Source: Nocardia sp. NBC_00565 (GTDB lineage Bacteria; Actinomycetota; Actinomycetes; Mycobacteriales; Mycobacteriaceae). From it: a stretch of 64,000 nt of DNA. The notes below the pieces were generated by a model that made no database searches, was not told the DNA's origin, and saw only the letters and a program-made list of their open reading frames with translations. The stretch covers positions 6,572,001-6,636,000 of the forward strand of contig NZ_CP107785.1 in the NCBI RefSeq assembly GCF_036345915.1. The letters run 5' to 3'. Positions 1 through 8,126 of the stretch are shown here, piece after piece; the stretch's first letter is position 1; each line of letters starts with the position of its first letter. The translations under genes were made by a program, and so were the position numbers.

Positions 1-55
1 GAGGTCAAGGGGTGCACGGGCTTTGAGACTAGAGCTGGCTCGTTGGGGCGCGGGT

Positions 56-262
56 CTACTGGCGCTCGAACTCGCCGTCGACAAGGCCAGCGGTGAACGC
101 TTGCCACTCGCCGGAGGTGAACACCAGCGCTGGACCGGCCGGGTTCTTGGAGTCACGAACACCGACCATGCCGCCGTCCAGATGTGCGACTTCTACACAG
201 TCTTGCGAGCCACTGCTACGTGTGCTTTTAAACCAGAGCGCTCCGAACAGGTCGATGTTCAC
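56..262 (-). CDS. DUF397 protein, distal copy
   Basis: A 68-residue DUF397 protein. DUF397 proteins are small actinobacterial proteins typically encoded beside XRE/DUF5753 regulators; Streptomyces work on related pairs suggests a partner or antitoxin-like role, which is only inferred here. The family core is visible: WFKST near residue 10, DCVEVAHL near 21, GVRDSKNP near 34 and GEWQAFTAG near 51. I place the start at a GTG (260-262) with a GAAGGAG ribosome site just upstream, because it gives the same 68-aa length as the two sister copies. Compared with the middle copy it has LFGALW at the N-terminus and FTSGEW instead of FTPGEW. Confidence 0.85.
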   Translation of the reverse strand: MNIDLFGALWFKSTRSSGSQDCVEVAHLDGGMVGVRDSKNPAGPALVFTSGEWQAFTAGLVDGEFERQ

Positions 263-368
263 GGCGCGTGCTCCTTCGCTGCCTGACGAAGCAGGCGTTT
301 GCTGTCTGGCACGTCCAACGCTACCCGCTGGATAGACACGAAGGCACGGGACTCGTTGGGGCACAGGT

Positions 369-575
369 CTACTGGCGCTTGAACTCACCGTCGACAACAC
401 CAGCGGTGAACGCTTGCCACTCGCCAGGGGTGAACACCAGCGCCGGACCGGTCGGATTCTTGGAGTCACGAACACCGACCATGCCCCCGTGCAGATGCGC
501 TACTTCTACACAGTCGCTCCCTCCCGCGCTGTAGGTGCTCTTGAACCAGAGCGCTCCGGACAGGTCAATACTCAT
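369..575 (-). CDS. DUF397 protein, middle copy
   Basis: A 68-residue DUF397 protein, the middle member of the array. The start is the ATG at 573-575, preceded by GAAGGAG at 9 bp. A GTG three codons upstream overlaps that ribosome site and is unlikely to be used. It is the most divergent copy: YSAGGS replaces the RSSG-type loop after WFKST, HLHGG replaces HLDGG, and the tail is EFKRQ. Changes in an otherwise conserved 68-aa scaffold are consistent with diversification of a partner surface, but this is inference. The gene is co-directional with the XRE gene and probably co-transcribed. Confidence 0.88.
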   Translation of the reverse strand: MSIDLSGALWFKSTYSAGGSDCVEVAHLHGGMVGVRDSKNPTGPALVFTPGEWQAFTAGVVDGEFKRQ

Positions 576-681
576 GGTGTGCACTCCTTCGCCGCCTGCC
601 GCAACAGGCGCTTGCTATCTGGCACGTCCAACGCTACCCGCTGGATTGACACGAAGGCACGGGACTCGTTGGGGCACAGGT

Positions 682-888
682 CTACTGGCGCTCGAACTCG
701 CCGTCGGCAACACCAGCGGTGAACGCCTGCCACTCACCAGGGGTGAACACCAGCGCTGGACCGGCCGGGTTCTTGCTGTCACGTACACCGACCATGCCGC
801 CGTCCAGATGTGCAACTTCTACACAGTCTTGTGTGCCGCTGCTGCGTGTGCTCTTGAACCATCGTGCCCCCGACAGATCAACGTTCAC
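682..888 (-). CDS. DUF397 protein, promoter-proximal copy
   Basis: A 68-residue DUF397 protein immediately downstream of the XRE/DUF5753 gene. The GTG start (886-888) overlaps the TGA of the regulator in a GTGA arrangement, so translational coupling is likely. A GGAG motif lies about 9 bp upstream inside the regulator's last codons. It has the full core (WFKST, DCVEVAHLDGG, GVRDSKNP, FTPGEWQAFTAG). This overlap marks it as the original partner of the regulator, with the two distal copies as later tandem duplicates. Confidence 0.9.
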   Translation of the reverse strand: MNVDLSGARWFKSTRSSGTQDCVEVAHLDGGMVGVRDSKNPAGPALVFTPGEWQAFTAGVADGEFERQ

Positions 889-1763
889 CGGGTCAACTCC
901 TCTGCAATCTTCAGGATCAGGCGGCGCGAGTCGGCCTCGTTCAGCGCCGCACGCTGTAGCCGAGTGTAGGCGTCACGGTACTGCTGTACTTCCTCAGGCT
1001 TTTCCAGGTACAGCGCGCCCGTATAGCCCTGAACGTAGATCACCGGAGGTTCGGTCAAATGCGCCGTCGGATGCTTGGGGAACTCCAACAGCACAAACGT
1101 GCCGACCAGCAAGCCGGGATGTGTGCCCGCGTCGGCAGGAACAACCCGAACAGAAACGTTCTTCAAACGGCTGACCTCGGCAATGTGCCGAAGCTGCGCG
1201 GCCATGATTTCCGGACTACCGATCGGGCGCCGCAATGGCAACTCATCCAGGACTACATCCAACGCGAGCGGGTTTGAGTCATCGGTGAGTCTGTCTTGCC
1301 GACGCGCCGCGAGTTCGATCCGGCGTTCTACCTCAGCGGTGTCAGCGTTGGGAACCTCAGCCCAGATCACTTCACGGCGATAGTCCGGTATCTGCAACAG
1401 TCCGGGGACGAGCGCAGCTTGATACGTAGTCAGCCGAACGGCAGCCTGTTCGAGTCCCACGAACAGGTCGAAGTGCTTCGGGATCGCGTCGCCGTACGCA
1501 TGCCACCAGCCCTTACCCTGCGCCTCCTCGGTCAGCCCCAGCAAGATTTCCGTCTGCTCCTGCGTCGCACCATAAACCTGGCACAGCCGCTCGATATCGA
1601 TGAACCGCAATCTCACCGGCTGTCCGGTTTCCATGCGCCAAATCGTCTGTTTGCCAACGGAGATAGCCGCCTTGGCTACATCCATCGTGATGCCCGCGTT
1701 CTCCCGTAAGTCGTGCAGCTCGCGCCCCAGCAGCCGCCTCGGAAGCGTTGAACCGGTACTCAA
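885..1763 (-). CDS. XRE-family regulator with DUF5753 domain
   Basis: A 292-aa transcriptional regulator. An N-terminal XRE helix-turn-helix (about residues 8-65) contains the RELHDLRENAGITMDVAKA and SVGKQTIWRMETGQ helices. The C-terminal DUF5753 domain shows the typical hydrophobic QAALVPGLLQIPDYRR stretch and the VRVVPADAGTHPGL segment. The open frame extends far upstream, but I choose the TTG at 1761-1763: it has a strong AGGAGGGG ribosome site 7-8 bp before it and gives the normal family length. The first DUF397 gene overlaps its stop codon. A GTCTGG/CCAGAC palindrome lies about 30 bp upstream and may be an autoregulatory site. Confidence 0.88.
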   Translation of the reverse strand: MSTGSTLPRRLLGRELHDLRENAGITMDVAKAAISVGKQTIWRMETGQPVRLRFIDIERLCQVYGATQEQTEILLGLTEEAQGKGWWHAYGDAIPKHFDLFVGLEQAAVRLTTYQAALVPGLLQIPDYRREVIWAEVPNADTAEVERRIELAARRQDRLTDDSNPLALDVVLDELPLRRPIGSPEIMAAQLRHIAEVSRLKNVSVRVVPADAGTHPGLLVGTFVLLEFPKHPTAHLTEPPVIYVQGYTGALYLEKPEEVQQYRDAYTRLQRAALNEADSRRLILKIAEELTR

Positions 1764-1793
1764 TTCCTTACCCCTCCTGATGATTCCGGTCTT

Positions 1794-1807
1794 GTCTGGA
1801 ACCAGAC
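1794..1807. promoter_or_regulatory. Palindrome upstream of the XRE/DUF5753 gene
   Basis: A perfect inverted repeat GTCTGG-AA-CCAGAC, 31 bp upstream of the regulator's TTG start. Size and placement fit an operator bound by the XRE protein itself. A second 10-bp palindrome, CGAGCGCTCG, sits at 1894-1903 in the same divergent intergenic region (1764-1994). Function is inferred. Confidence 0.4.
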
Positions 1808-1994
1808 TGACAGCTCTGCTGGAACTTCGGAAGATTTCGATGGAAAGTTCCCGTTGATAGGTCGCACTCGGGCTCGGTCGGTGCTGAACTGAGCGAGCGC
1901 TCGGAGAAACGACTCTCTTACTTCCCTCATCGAGGACGGTTTTCTCAGGGGCCGGGCGCATCCAAGCCACAGTCGATGCACCGGAGGTCGGCAG

Positions 1995-2207
1995 ATGCCG
2001 AACAACGAGCTTCCACAACGCAATCCGTTCACCGGGCCACCAGTCGGGGACTGGGCAGCACCGGGCGATCTGGTCGAACTCTTCGCGAACGCGCTGAACG
2101 AGTGGAAGACCGCCGAGTCGCCACCGTGCAAAGTCGCCGAGCCACTCACTCTCACGAGCCTGAGCACAGACCAAATCGACCAAGAGGTCTTCCGATGGCT
2201 CACATAG
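1995..2207 (+). CDS. Small conserved-type hypothetical protein (70 aa)
   Basis: A 70-residue protein I do not recognise. It is acidic and ends in a VFRWLT segment. A GGAGG ribosome site at about 1983 with a 7-bp spacer supports the ATG. It is divergent from the XRE/DUF5753 operon and overlaps the next gene by 13 bp, so the two are probably translated from one message. No signal peptide or membrane segment is visible. Confidence 0.65.
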   Translation: MPNNELPQRNPFTGPPVGDWAAPGDLVELFANALNEWKTAESPPCKVAEPLTLTSLSTDQIDQEVFRWLT

Positions 2208-2680
2208 GTTTTGGCGACACTCCCGCCTCCCGGTGCGTCTACTACCGGCAGGCTTGCGACCTGCCCGCGAGCATCGACCCGCCACACCTCGGACGCATTG
2301 TCATGCGCGCCGCGCACGTGTGGGGCCTGTCCATGCCGACCGCACTCGGACAAGCCGTCAAGATCCGCATGCACAAGCAAGGCTGCGACATTGGGCCGAT
2401 CATGTCGCATACGCGCTCAGTCCGTTGGACATTTCTGATACGGCCGGACCTGCCCGACGAGGTGCGCTTGTTCGCCGAAATGTTCCGGCTCAACGTCTCG
2501 GTCATCCGTGACGGCGGCACCATCGCGTTGCCCAGCCCAACAGATCAACGCGTCGAGTTCCGGCGCTGGATCGAACCACCACGATGCACATTCCGGCCGT
2601 CCGGACTCGTCGTGGTCGATTCGATCCGCGCATGTGCGGGACATAGCCGGGTTCGCATGATCACCCCAGTGCAGGCGTAG
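2195..2680 (+). CDS. 161-aa hypothetical protein, paralogue of 30234-30719
   Basis: A 161-aa protein of unknown function with a clear paralogue of identical length at 30234-30719. Shared blocks are FGDTP near residue 6, Y(R)RQACDLPA-type sequence near 18, SIDPPHLGRIVM near 30, GCDIGPIMSH near 66, WTFLIRPDLPD near 81, FRLNVSVIRDGGTIALPSP near 97 and RRWIEPPRCTFRPSGL near 125. The start is the ATG at 2195: an AGAGG motif lies just upstream, and the paralogue's alignment begins at the same point. Frames extending upstream are not conserved. Both copies sit divergently beside an XRE gene, which suggests a regulator-linked module. I cannot name the function. Confidence 0.8.
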   Translation: MAHIGFGDTPASRCVYYRQACDLPASIDPPHLGRIVMRAAHVWGLSMPTALGQAVKIRMHKQGCDIGPIMSHTRSVRWTFLIRPDLPDEVRLFAEMFRLNVSVIRDGGTIALPSPTDQRVEFRRWIEPPRCTFRPSGLVVVDSIRACAGHSRVRMITPVQA

Positions 2681-2684
2681 CCCG

Positions 2685-2927
2685 ATGTCCGACATCCAGC
2701 CCCAACGACGCGAAATCGCCCCATCCGTGCGGGCATTGCTCGCAGCCTTCCACGCGGACACCCGAGACAAGCTCGAGCTCGCCCCGGTCGATAGCGCCCC
2801 GATCTACCAGCGTGCGGACGGTTCACTGAGCCGGGTCGTAGACGGCTGGATCTCCGACTCGGACGCCGATCTCGACAAAGCCGACGCCATCACCCTCGAA
2901 CCGAGCAGTGTTCGCGACATCGAGTAA
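2685..2927 (+). CDS. Small hypothetical protein (80 aa)
   Basis: An 80-residue, strongly acidic C-terminal protein (DSDADLDKADAIT near residue 57) that I do not recognise. It starts 5 bp after the 161-aa gene and is very likely in the same operon. The ribosome site before the ATG is weak, which fits coupling to the upstream gene. An AAGGAG lies just after its stop and belongs to the next small frame. Confidence 0.65.
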   Translation: MSDIQPQRREIAPSVRALLAAFHADTRDKLELAPVDSAPIYQRADGSLSRVVDGWISDSDADLDKADAITLEPSSVRDIE

Positions 2928-2986
2928 CAAGGAGACCGTAAATCCAACAGCGCCAAGATGTTTCGCCACTGCCGCACGAACCGGAC

Positions 2987-3166
2987 GTGCACCTCAGTGT
3001 ATTCGTACACGGCGTGCGGATGGACTACGCCGCATGCCTGACCGCCGCGCTGGTGTTCGTCTCCGAGCATCGGGCACGCCACTACCTCGACGCCGTGAAC
3101 ATGCTCCCCGGCGATACCACCGGGCTTCGGAGACTCCCCAACGAACGCTTGTATCTCGAGCCGTGA
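2987..3166 (+). CDS. Small hypothetical protein, short and with uncertain start
   Basis: A frame running to the TGA at 3164-3166 encodes VHLSVFVHGVRMDYAACL followed by an SEHRARHYLDAV block and an ERLYLEP end, with strongly GC-biased third positions, so it looks like real coding sequence. From the GTG at 2987 it is 59 aa. A good AAGGAG at 2929-2934 sits 7 bp upstream of an in-frame ATC (2942), which would give 74 aa. That would be a non-canonical start, and an in-frame TAA lies just before it. It follows the 80-aa gene in the same direction. Confidence 0.5.
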   Translation: MHLSVFVHGVRMDYAACLTAALVFVSEHRARHYLDAVNMLPGDTTGLRRLPNERLYLEP

Positions 3167-3214
3167 ACCTCGAGAATCACGAAAAGCGGTGCACCCCTGT
3201 ATCCCTCGGAGACC

Positions 3215-3397
3215 ATGGGTTACGCATTGCATACATACTGCGGCTCGAATGGTTCTGCTATGAAGACACAGGCATCGCCGAACCTTTACACGTTCCGCTG
3301 TTCCGGGCGCGGTGATGTCGAGTTCGTGCTGACCGAGGAGGAGATCCTCGACTCACTCGCTGAACATATGGCGAAAATTTCGGGACCACGACACTAG
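3215..3397 (+). CDS. Small hypothetical protein (60 aa)
   Basis: A 60-residue protein with an N-terminal part containing CGSNGSAMK and RCSGRGDVEFVL, then an acidic helix EEEILDSLAEHMAK. It is the last gene of the small-gene string and ends 4 bp into the convergent P450 gene. Two cysteines spaced about 20 residues apart are visible, too few to propose a metal site. I do not recognise the family. Confidence 0.55.
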   Translation: MGYALHTYCGSNGSAMKTQASPNLYTFRCSGRGDVEFVLTEEEILDSLAEHMAKISGPRH

Positions 3398-4692
3398 CGG
3401 CTGGTTGCGTGCGGGTCAGATAGGCGCACGGGTTCGATGTTCGCGTTCAAAGGAGAGGCGGGTGGAAAGGTGACCGGCAGTTGCGTCAGTGCCCGGTGGA
3501 AGGGCCCCGGCCGCCAGGTCGGCGTGCCGTCCGGTACGTCGAGCCGGATTTCGGGCAGGGCATCGAGGAGCTGGTCGATGGCATCCTGCGCGATCAAATA
3601 GGCAAGGGATTGCGCGGGGCAGGCGTGTGGGCCGATGCCCCAAGCCAGGTGGGAGCGATTACCTGCCAGCTCATCGGTGCGGATGGAAGGGTCGTTGTTG
3701 CAGGCGGCCATGCTGATGACGACCGGCTGATCGGCAGGCAGCCACACGCCGTCGATGAGGATCGGCTGGCGGGGGTAGGTGATCAGCAGGTTCGCCAGCG
3801 GCGGGTCATTGAACAACACTTCATCCAAGGCCTCCCGCGAGGACAGATTCCCGCCAAGGACACTGTCACCGAACCGGTAGTCGGTGAGGATCAGCAGGAG
3901 GGTATTAACGATCAGGTTCAGTTCGAACTCGATGCCCGTGCCGTAGACCTGCGATACGTGATGCGAGACCTCCACGTCATCCAGAGCGGCCGGATGCTGT
4001 TGCAGGACTGAGGTGATGTCGTTTCCGGGCTCCGTTCGTTTGAGGGTCACTAGATTCATCAGTGCCGCGCCGAGCATCTGGCTGCCTTTTTCAGCATCGA
4101 CCCCCTCGAGCAACGCGGCCGTGCCTGCGGCGACCTGCTGCCCGATCTCCGGCGGGCAGCCGAGCATGGAATTGACGACTTCGAACACCAGCGGGTACAC
4201 GTACTGGCTGATCAGCTCCGCGCGGCCCTCCTGGCAGAACCTGTTGATCAGGGGGGTCGCAATGTTCTCCACGATGTCGTGCATGGCGTAGAGATCCACG
4301 GCGTCGATGCTCGCGGTGATTGCCTGCCGATACCGCAGGAAGTCCGTCCCCGTGCTTCTGCTGGCCATGGGCCGCCACTCCAGCAGTGGGAGGATCGGGC
4401 AGTCGGAGGGGACCGTCTTCTGCCAGGTGCGCGGGTCGGCAGGGAAGTGATCGGGATCGTTGAGGATTCGCACCGCGGCGCTGTAGCCGATCACCAGCGT
4501 GGCAGGCACGCCGGGCGCCAGTTCAACCGGCGCCAAAGAGCCGTACTGTCTTCGCATTTCACGGTACGCATGGTGCGGATCGGCAGCGAACTCCGGCGAA
4601 TGCAGAGGTATTCGCGGGCCGTCGGAAGCGATCGGCGAGCCGTGGATGACCGGGCACGACTGTGGGCGCACCTGGGACTGCGGCGTACTCAA
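3394..4692 (-). CDS. Cytochrome P450
   Basis: A 432-aa P450 monooxygenase. The haem-binding loop is visible as HLAWGIGPHACPAQSLA with the cysteine ligand near residue 355, a variant of FGxGxHxCxG in which W replaces F and PAQ follows the Cys. The I-helix region (GTGIEFELNLIVNTLLL) lacks the usual AGxET/D-T oxygen-activation motif, so its chemistry may be unusual. The substrate is unknown. The open frame extends to 5025, but the upstream part looks non-coding. I choose the TTG at 4690-4692 because GGAG lies 8 bp upstream and the length then fits the family. It lies 203 bp downstream of the phosphotransferase on the same strand. Confidence 0.85.
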   Translation of the reverse strand: MSTPQSQVRPQSCPVIHGSPIASDGPRIPLHSPEFAADPHHAYREMRRQYGSLAPVELAPGVPATLVIGYSAAVRILNDPDHFPADPRTWQKTVPSDCPILPLLEWRPMASRSTGTDFLRYRQAITASIDAVDLYAMHDIVENIATPLINRFCQEGRAELISQYVYPLVFEVVNSMLGCPPEIGQQVAAGTAALLEGVDAEKGSQMLGAALMNLVTLKRTEPGNDITSVLQQHPAALDDVEVSHHVSQVYGTGIEFELNLIVNTLLLILTDYRFGDSVLGGNLSSREALDEVLFNDPPLANLLITYPRQPILIDGVWLPADQPVVISMAACNNDPSIRTDELAGNRSHLAWGIGPHACPAQSLAYLIAQDAIDQLLDALPEIRLDVPDGTPTWRPGPFHRALTQLPVTFPPASPLNANIEPVRLSDPHATSR

Positions 4693-4895
4693 GAAAGACT
4701 CCAGACTGTTCGTATTGCACGTTGCTGTGGCACTGCGCTGTGCCGAGCCACTGCTCCGAAGAGCACAGTCATCCTGCCGACCTCGACGGGAACCCGTCGA
4801 TGGTATAGCGGACAGCCCAGCACCGTGAGACATCACGAAACCAGCCCGGCGTGAATCTCTTTCACACACCTGAGCTTCAAGCCCGCCCGGCGGGA

Positions 4896-6068
4896 CTAGA
4901 CGCCGAGGGCACCCAACGAATCGTGATCGTCGATCGCGGTGGTGATGCGCTTCAACAGCGTCAAACAAGTTTCGGTCGATTGCATCTTGGGTTGATACGC
5001 CGCACGGCCGATCGTGAAAGCCCATGCCGCGTAGGCGAACAGGGACTGCTGCCGATACAGCAGCCAGGCGTCGTCGAACGACGGCACCTGCCCGCCAGCA
5101 TGTCCCAGCTCGTCCAGGTATGCCGCCAACAGTTCACGGTCCCACGCACGCCGGTCCTCGGGCTCACATCCGGAGTTGACGGCATAGGCGAAATCGTGCG
5201 CCCACCCGCCACGCATCACCACCTGCCAGTCGACGTACCCCATTCGCCCGTCGCGAGTCAGATATGTCTGCCCGATGTGCGGGTCGCCGTGTAACAAGGT
5301 CGCGGGAACGTCGTTGGTCGCGATCACGACGGCCCGCTCGACACCCGCCCACAACCGCTCGCTCTGCCCGTGCAAGCCATCGGGAACGACCTCTTCCGCC
5401 CGGCGCAGGCCTACCTCACAGCGCTTCTTCATATCGATCGCGGCGAGATAAACGTCGAGCATGTAGGCCGGGGTGTTGAGGACCGCGATAGACGAGTCCT
5501 CCCAGAACGTGCCGTGCAACCGGGCGAGATTGCGGACCAGATCTTCGATCTGGTCGCGGGCGATGGGAGCAGTCGGCTCGCTGAAAACGGCACCGCGCGT
5601 CGCGACGATATCCTCCATCAGCGCGATCGACCGCCACGACGACGGATCGGAGGCGCCCCAGTAGCCGATCGGGGCCTCCATCTCGACTCGCGGCCGGAAG
5701 TCACGGAAGAAGCGAGTCTCCCCCTCGATCATCTTTCCGCCGCCGAGCAGTATGCGCTGGCTGAAGGCCGAAGTCGTCTTCGCGAACAGCTCCGTGGGCA
5801 ATCCCGCCTGAGTGCCCACGTCGTTGTAGTCGACCCGGATCGCGACCCGAGTGGACGTACCGCGGCTGCCGTTGGACGTGCTGAACGACAGCACCTCGGC
5901 ATCGGGGACATCGCGACACAGGACAGCCGTCAGCCACTCCGGAGCGATTTCTTCGCCAGAAACCGGGACATCGTCGATGGACCGCGCCTTCGGTCGGGTG
6001 ATCTTCTCGCCCAGCATATGAGCACCGACCGTGGCGGATCGCGTGAGCAACCAGAGCTTGTGGTTCAT
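4896..6068 (-). CDS. APH/EcKL-like phosphotransferase family protein
   Basis: A 390-aa protein of the aminoglycoside phosphotransferase / choline kinase superfamily, ecdysteroid-kinase-like branch. The catalytic loop LLHGDPHIGQTYL (near residue 265) has Q where classical kinases have N. The metal-binding motif follows as GYVDWQVVMRGGWAHDFAY. The N-terminal lobe includes GSRGTSTRVAIRV near residue 58. The start is the ATG at 6066-6068 with a GAGG site upstream; the longer open frame is not supported by any ribosome site. The substrate is probably a small hydroxylated compound, unknown here. The adjacent P450 could supply the hydroxyl group, but that link is only positional. Confidence 0.8.
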   Translation of the reverse strand: MNHKLWLLTRSATVGAHMLGEKITRPKARSIDDVPVSGEEIAPEWLTAVLCRDVPDAEVLSFSTSNGSRGTSTRVAIRVDYNDVGTQAGLPTELFAKTTSAFSQRILLGGGKMIEGETRFFRDFRPRVEMEAPIGYWGASDPSSWRSIALMEDIVATRGAVFSEPTAPIARDQIEDLVRNLARLHGTFWEDSSIAVLNTPAYMLDVYLAAIDMKKRCEVGLRRAEEVVPDGLHGQSERLWAGVERAVVIATNDVPATLLHGDPHIGQTYLTRDGRMGYVDWQVVMRGGWAHDFAYAVNSGCEPEDRRAWDRELLAAYLDELGHAGGQVPSFDDAWLLYRQQSLFAYAAWAFTIGRAAYQPKMQSTETCLTLLKRITTAIDDHDSLGALGV

Positions 6069-6273
6069 GTGCTTGCCTCGATTCCGGAGTACGACAACAC
6101 TGTCCCGAGCGGCTGGCCGCGCGCGGCCGGGGCCCGCAGACAGTACCCCATAATTCCGGAAGACGTTGTACGACAAGGACGTTGCCCAAGTCTCCCGCTC
6201 GTCAGCGCAGGCTCTGTATGGCCCGCACCCACAGCACGGTCCTAGCTCCTGACCCCTCGGCTACGAATGTCGG

Positions 6274-6891
6274 TCAGATCGCGCCTTGCTCGCGGGCGCG
6301 GGCTACGGCGGAGGTGCGGGAGCGGACGCCGAGTTTGGCGTAGATGTGGACTAGGTGGGATTTGACGGTGGTTTCGCTCAGGAACAGTTCCTTGGCGATC
6401 TCGCGGTTCGAGCTGCCGTCGGCCACCAAGCGCAGCACCTCGATCTCGCGCGGGCTCAGCGTGGTGTCGGCGCGGCGCACCCGGGTCATGAGTTTGGAGG
6501 CCACGGCAGGCGAGAGCACGCTCTCCCCCGCGGCCGCCGAGCGCACTGCGGCAAGCAGCTCGCTCGGCGGGGTGTCCTTCAAGATGTAACCACACGCACC
6601 GGCCTCGATGGCGCTGAGGATGTCGGCGTCGGTGTCGTAATTGGTGACAACCAGGACGTTGGGCGGCGCTGGGAGGGCACGCAATTCGGTGGTCGCGTCC
6701 ACGCCGGAACGACCGGGGCCGAAGCTCAGATCCATCAGCACCAGATCGACCGGGGTGGTGGCGCAGAAGGCGACGGCGGCCTCGGCGGTCGGCGCGTCCC
6801 CGACGACGGTGACGTCGTCATTGCTCTCCAGCAGCGCCCGCAGGCCCGCGCGGACGATGGCGTGGTCGTCGGCCAGCAGCAGGCGGATCAT
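6274..6891 (-). CDS. NarL/LuxR-family response regulator
   Basis: A 205-aa two-component response regulator. The receiver domain (1-120) carries the acidic pair in LLADDHAIVRAG, the phospho-acceptor Asp in DLVLMDLSFGPGRSG (about residue 54) and the conserved Lys in GYILKDTPP. The C-terminal LuxR-type helix-turn-helix is clear (LSPREIEVLRLVADG, NREIAKELFLSETTVKSHL). Its start codon overlaps the histidine kinase stop by 4 bp, so the two are an operon. The likely target is the divergent ABC transporter at 8221-10044. Confidence 0.95.
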   Translation of the reverse strand: MIRLLLADDHAIVRAGLRALLESNDDVTVVGDAPTAEAAVAFCATTPVDLVLMDLSFGPGRSGVDATTELRALPAPPNVLVVTNYDTDADILSAIEAGACGYILKDTPPSELLAAVRSAAAGESVLSPAVASKLMTRVRRADTTLSPREIEVLRLVADGSSNREIAKELFLSETTVKSHLVHIYAKLGVRSRTSAVARAREQGAI

Positions 6892-8090
6892 GGGCGAGGC
6901 TCCGGATCGGTCGAATCCGGTATGAGCGCAATAGGTTCCGGCTCGAGTGGGAAGGAGACGGTGACTGCTGTGTGGCCGGGCTCGGACTCCACTGCCATCG
7001 TGCCGCCCTGCTGTTCCACGCGACTGCGCATTGCGGCCAATCCGAAGGTGCCGGATGGCGCGCGATCCAGTACGGCCTGGTCGATGCCCTTACCGTCGTC
7101 CACCACATCGAGGTACACCTCGGTGTCGGCGTAGGTCAGGGTCAATCGCATCCGGCTCGCATCCGCGTGGCGCACGACGTTCGAGACCGCCCCCTGCGCG
7201 ATCCGAACCAGCGCCGCCTCGATCGGCATCGGCAGCCGTTCCGGCGTTCCTTCCACCACCATCTGTGTGACCAGCCCTGGCGATTCCGCGCGCAGGCAGA
7301 TGCGTTCCAGCGCCTGTGCGAGGGACTGTCCCTCCAAGGCCGCCGGGGTCAATTCCGCGATCAGCCTCCGGGTTTCGGCCAGATCCTCCGCCGCCGTCTC
7401 GCGCGCCAGCCGAATCTGTTGCAGCGCAGGATGATCCGGTGCCGACTGCTCGGCGGCGTGCAGTAGCAACTGAATGCTGCTGAGGCCCTGCGCGACCGTG
7501 TCGTGGATCTCCTGCGCCAGGCGCTCGCGCTCGGCCAGCTTGCCCGCCGTGCGTTCCTGTTCCGCGAGAGTCGCTCGGGTGCTGAGCAATTCGTCGATCA
7601 AACGCTGACGTTCGGCGGACTCCCGGAACAGCGCCTGGTAGCCGAGCCCGATCCCGACCGCGACGGCCGCACCAAGCATCGGCCCGATCGCACCCGCCAC
7701 CGACCAACCGCGATGCACCCCGAAACCGATCACCGCCACCACGGTTGCCGCACCGACCGCGAGCAGGCTCCACGGACGCGGCAGTAGATGCAGATACAGG
7801 AAGAAGATGCCGAACGCGAGATACCCGGCATCGGGCGCGAGCACCACCAGACCCAGCCACAACACGGTCAGCGCGGCCAGCCACAGGCGGATGCCCGCCG
7901 GATGACGGCCGACCAACGCACCCGCGAAGTACACGGCCAGGAACACCGCGGTCAGCGCGACGACGCCGAGCGGATGCCCCGCGCCGGGCAGCAGCGCACG
8001 CACCGCGACCACCACCGCCAACGTCGTCACCAGCACATGCAGCCCTAACCGCAGCGCGGTGAAGACAGGGGTGAACGGCGACGAGTGCAC
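6888..8090 (-). CDS. Sensor histidine kinase, NarL-cognate type
   Basis: A 400-aa membrane sensor kinase. About six hydrophobic segments fill residues 10-145. A coiled linker leads to the HisKA_3 box ERLAQEIHDTVAQGLSSIQ, with the phospho-accepting His near residue 196. The HATPase region follows with NVVRHADASRMRL (N box), DVVDDGKGID (G1 box) and a GTFGLAAMRSR G2 box. With almost no extracytoplasmic loop it probably senses a membrane-associated signal. It forms a 4-bp-overlapping operon with the response regulator and is divergent from an ABC exporter, the usual layout for envelope-stress or drug-sensing systems. The GTG start has only a weak ribosome site. Confidence 0.93.
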   Translation of the reverse strand: MHSSPFTPVFTALRLGLHVLVTTLAVVVAVRALLPGAGHPLGVVALTAVFLAVYFAGALVGRHPAGIRLWLAALTVLWLGLVVLAPDAGYLAFGIFFLYLHLLPRPWSLLAVGAATVVAVIGFGVHRGWSVAGAIGPMLGAAVAVGIGLGYQALFRESAERQRLIDELLSTRATLAEQERTAGKLAERERLAQEIHDTVAQGLSSIQLLLHAAEQSAPDHPALQQIRLARETAAEDLAETRRLIAELTPAALEGQSLAQALERICLRAESPGLVTQMVVEGTPERLPMPIEAALVRIAQGAVSNVVRHADASRMRLTLTYADTEVYLDVVDDGKGIDQAVLDRAPSGTFGLAAMRSRVEQQGGTMAVESEPGHTAVTVSFPLEPEPIALIPDSTDPEPRP

Positions 8091-8126
8091 CCAGCCAGCT
8101 TATGTGCGGCTACCTGGGCGGCATCC

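Larger units (their letters stand above)
38..888. repeat. Tandem 313-bp repeat array carrying three DUF397 genes
   Basis: The three DUF397 stop codons lie at 56, 369 and 682, an exact 313-bp period. The 106-bp spacers between the genes (263-368 and 576-681) are also closely similar, so the whole unit (gene plus leader) was duplicated, not just the coding part. Similarity at the distal end fades at about position 38. The copies differ by scattered substitutions but are all in frame. Confidence 0.9.

Noticed and set aside
38..888. Repeats at the window start considered as a CRISPR array
   Set aside because: The units are 313 bp long and encode whole DUF397 proteins; there are no short repeats with unique spacers.
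1976..2194. An N-terminal extension of the 161-aa protein
   Set aside because: It overlaps another likely gene in a different frame and is not shared by the paralogue, which has the same 161-aa length from the chosen start.
4693..5025. A 111-residue N-terminal extension of the P450
   Set aside because: The extension is Arg/Ser-rich without a P450 pattern, and a TTG with a good ribosome site gives the normal family length.
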